Shown: positions 6,077 through 6,521 of the stretch, piece by piece
Layout of the letters: every line of letters starts with the position of its first letter
Numbering within the stretch: position 1 is the first letter of the stretch
DNA from: JBGTLA01 sp041744375
GTDB taxonomy: Bacteria; Actinomycetota; Acidimicrobiia; Spongiisociales; ZC4RG35
NCBI GenBank assembly: GCA_041744375.1
Contig: JBGTLA010000030.1
Location: 1-6,521 of the forward strand
Reading direction: 5' to 3'
DNA length: 6,521 nucleotides
Program-made: the position numbers and the translations under genes
The notes under the pieces: model-generated
What the model was told of the DNA's origin: nothing
Seen by the model: only the letters and a program-made list of their open reading frames with translations
Database searches by the model: none

Positions 6077-6082
6077 AATGTA
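6077..6082 (-). promoter_or_regulatory. Possible -10 element for the SLH-LCP transcript
   Basis: The minus strand reads TACATT, matching the TANNNT pattern common in actinobacterial -10 boxes. It would give a leader of roughly 57 bases before the ATG at 6012. No good -35 is seen at the usual distance, so this is a weak call. Confidence 0.28.
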
Positions 6083-6196
6083 CCCGTCGGGGGCCCGGGA
6101 GCGGGTAAATCCAGGATCTGGAGCGGACAGGCTGGTGAGCTTCGCTCGCAGTCTCTCTGTCTCGCCGGTCATGGCTTGCGCCGACCGCCTACTCAA

Positions 6197-6232
6197 GGTG
6201 GGGGTGGGCCCAGAGCTGTCGGGGGTGGGTGG
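6197..6232 (+). repeat. Duplicated G-rich 9-mer upstream of recC
   Basis: GGGGGTGGG occurs at 6200-6208 and again at 6221-6229, exactly 21 bases apart, or about two helical turns. Together the four G-runs have loops of 1, 12 and 1 bases, so a strained G-quadruplex is conceivable. The block ends directly before the candidate -10 box of recC. It may be a tandem regulator site or simple GC bias. Confidence 0.45.
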
Positions 6233-6238
6233 TACGGT
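6233..6238 (+). promoter_or_regulatory. Possible -10 element of recC, near-leaderless
   Basis: TACGGT fits TANNNT and lies 11 bases before the ATG at 6250. Transcription starting six or seven bases downstream would leave a leader of about five bases. There is no Shine-Dalgarno before this ATG, which agrees with leaderless-type initiation. No clear -35 is visible. Confidence 0.28.
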
Positions 6239-6249
6239 CCGATCGTGTC

Positions 6250-6521
6250 ATGGCGCTACTGACCCATATCGCTCCTCATCCCGACGCCCTGGTGTCGCGC
6301 CTGTGCGACGAGATGGTGGTACCGCCGTCCGACCCCTTCACCGCCGACATCGTGTGCGTCCCCACCCGGGGCATCGAACGATGGCTCACCCAGCGCATCG
6401 CCTCCGAGCTGGCCGAACGGGGCGCCGGCGATGGGATCTGTGCCAACGTCCGCTTCCCCTCCCCCCGCCATCTCGTGGGGTCGGTGGTGTCGGCGCTGCC
6501 GGGAATGGCCGAGGCGGCGGC
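6250..6521 (+). CDS. recC: RecC, exodeoxyribonuclease V gamma subunit (partial, N-terminal 90 residues)
   Basis: The frame from ATG 6250 is open to the right edge and gives about 90 residues of a protein that is normally over 1,000 long. VCVPTRGIERWLTQRIA (residues 35-51), then GDGICANVRFPSPRHLV (60-76), match the conserved RecC N-terminus, where the pattern is a hydrophobic strand, a G-ERWL helix, and G(I)-AN--FP-P. RecC has an inactivated helicase fold; within RecBCD it holds the complex together, splits the duplex at a break and recognises Chi. Cofactors RecB and RecD would be expected just downstream, outside the window. No Shine-Dalgarno is seen. The gene is divergent from the SLH-protein gene across a 237-bp gap. 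An AddB-type helicase-nuclease subunit is a less likely alternative. Confidence 0.87.
   Translation, partial: MALLTHIAPHPDALVSRLCDEMVVPPSDPFTADIVCVPTRGIERWLTQRIASELAERGAGDGICANVRFPSPRHLVGSVVSALPGMAEAA

Overview
The window is GC-rich, tightly packed DNA with GTG and ATG starts. It looks chromosomal and actinobacterial. Thr/Pro-linker LCP proteins, recC, and exported proteins with RGCNPP...FCP-type S-layer-homology repeats together suggest a member of the Acidimicrobiia or a close relative. The lineage is inferred from protein style, not from a marker gene. No tRNA, rRNA, CRISPR array, IS element or phage gene was seen.

Layout, left to right. (1) Positions 1-986, minus strand: the N-terminal part of a protein with a Trp/Arg-rich centre and PH/GRAM-like beta segments; it runs off the left edge. 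(2) Positions 1149-2630, plus strand: a secreted protein with two CHRD domains followed by three cysteine-bearing SLH-like repeats. (3) A 146-bp convergent gap with a perfect 8-bp-stem hairpin. (4) Positions 2777-3577, minus strand: an enoyl-CoA hydratase/isomerase family protein whose best-supported start is a CTG codon behind a near-perfect Shine-Dalgarno. (5) Positions 3744-5171, minus strand: an LCP (LytR-CpsA-Psr) wall-polymer transferase with three predicted N-terminal membrane segments and a Thr/Pro linker. (6) Positions 5221-6012, minus strand: an exported protein with one SLH-like repeat and an unrecognised C-terminal domain. (7) A 237-bp divergent gap with a duplicated G-rich 9-mer. 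(8) Position 6250 to the right edge, plus strand: the start of recC.

Three of the five genes wholly inside the window encode exported or membrane cell-envelope proteins. The SLH protein and the LCP transferase are 49 bp apart on one strand and may be co-transcribed. A plausible theme is anchoring proteins to, or building, secondary wall polymer, since SLH domains bind wall polymers and LCP enzymes attach them. The enoyl-CoA hydratase and recC look like unrelated neighbours. No clearly new multi-gene system is visible. The most unusual points are the CTG start, the two-cysteine SLH repeats shared by two proteins, the CHRD-CHRD-SLH architecture and the three-segment LCP protein.
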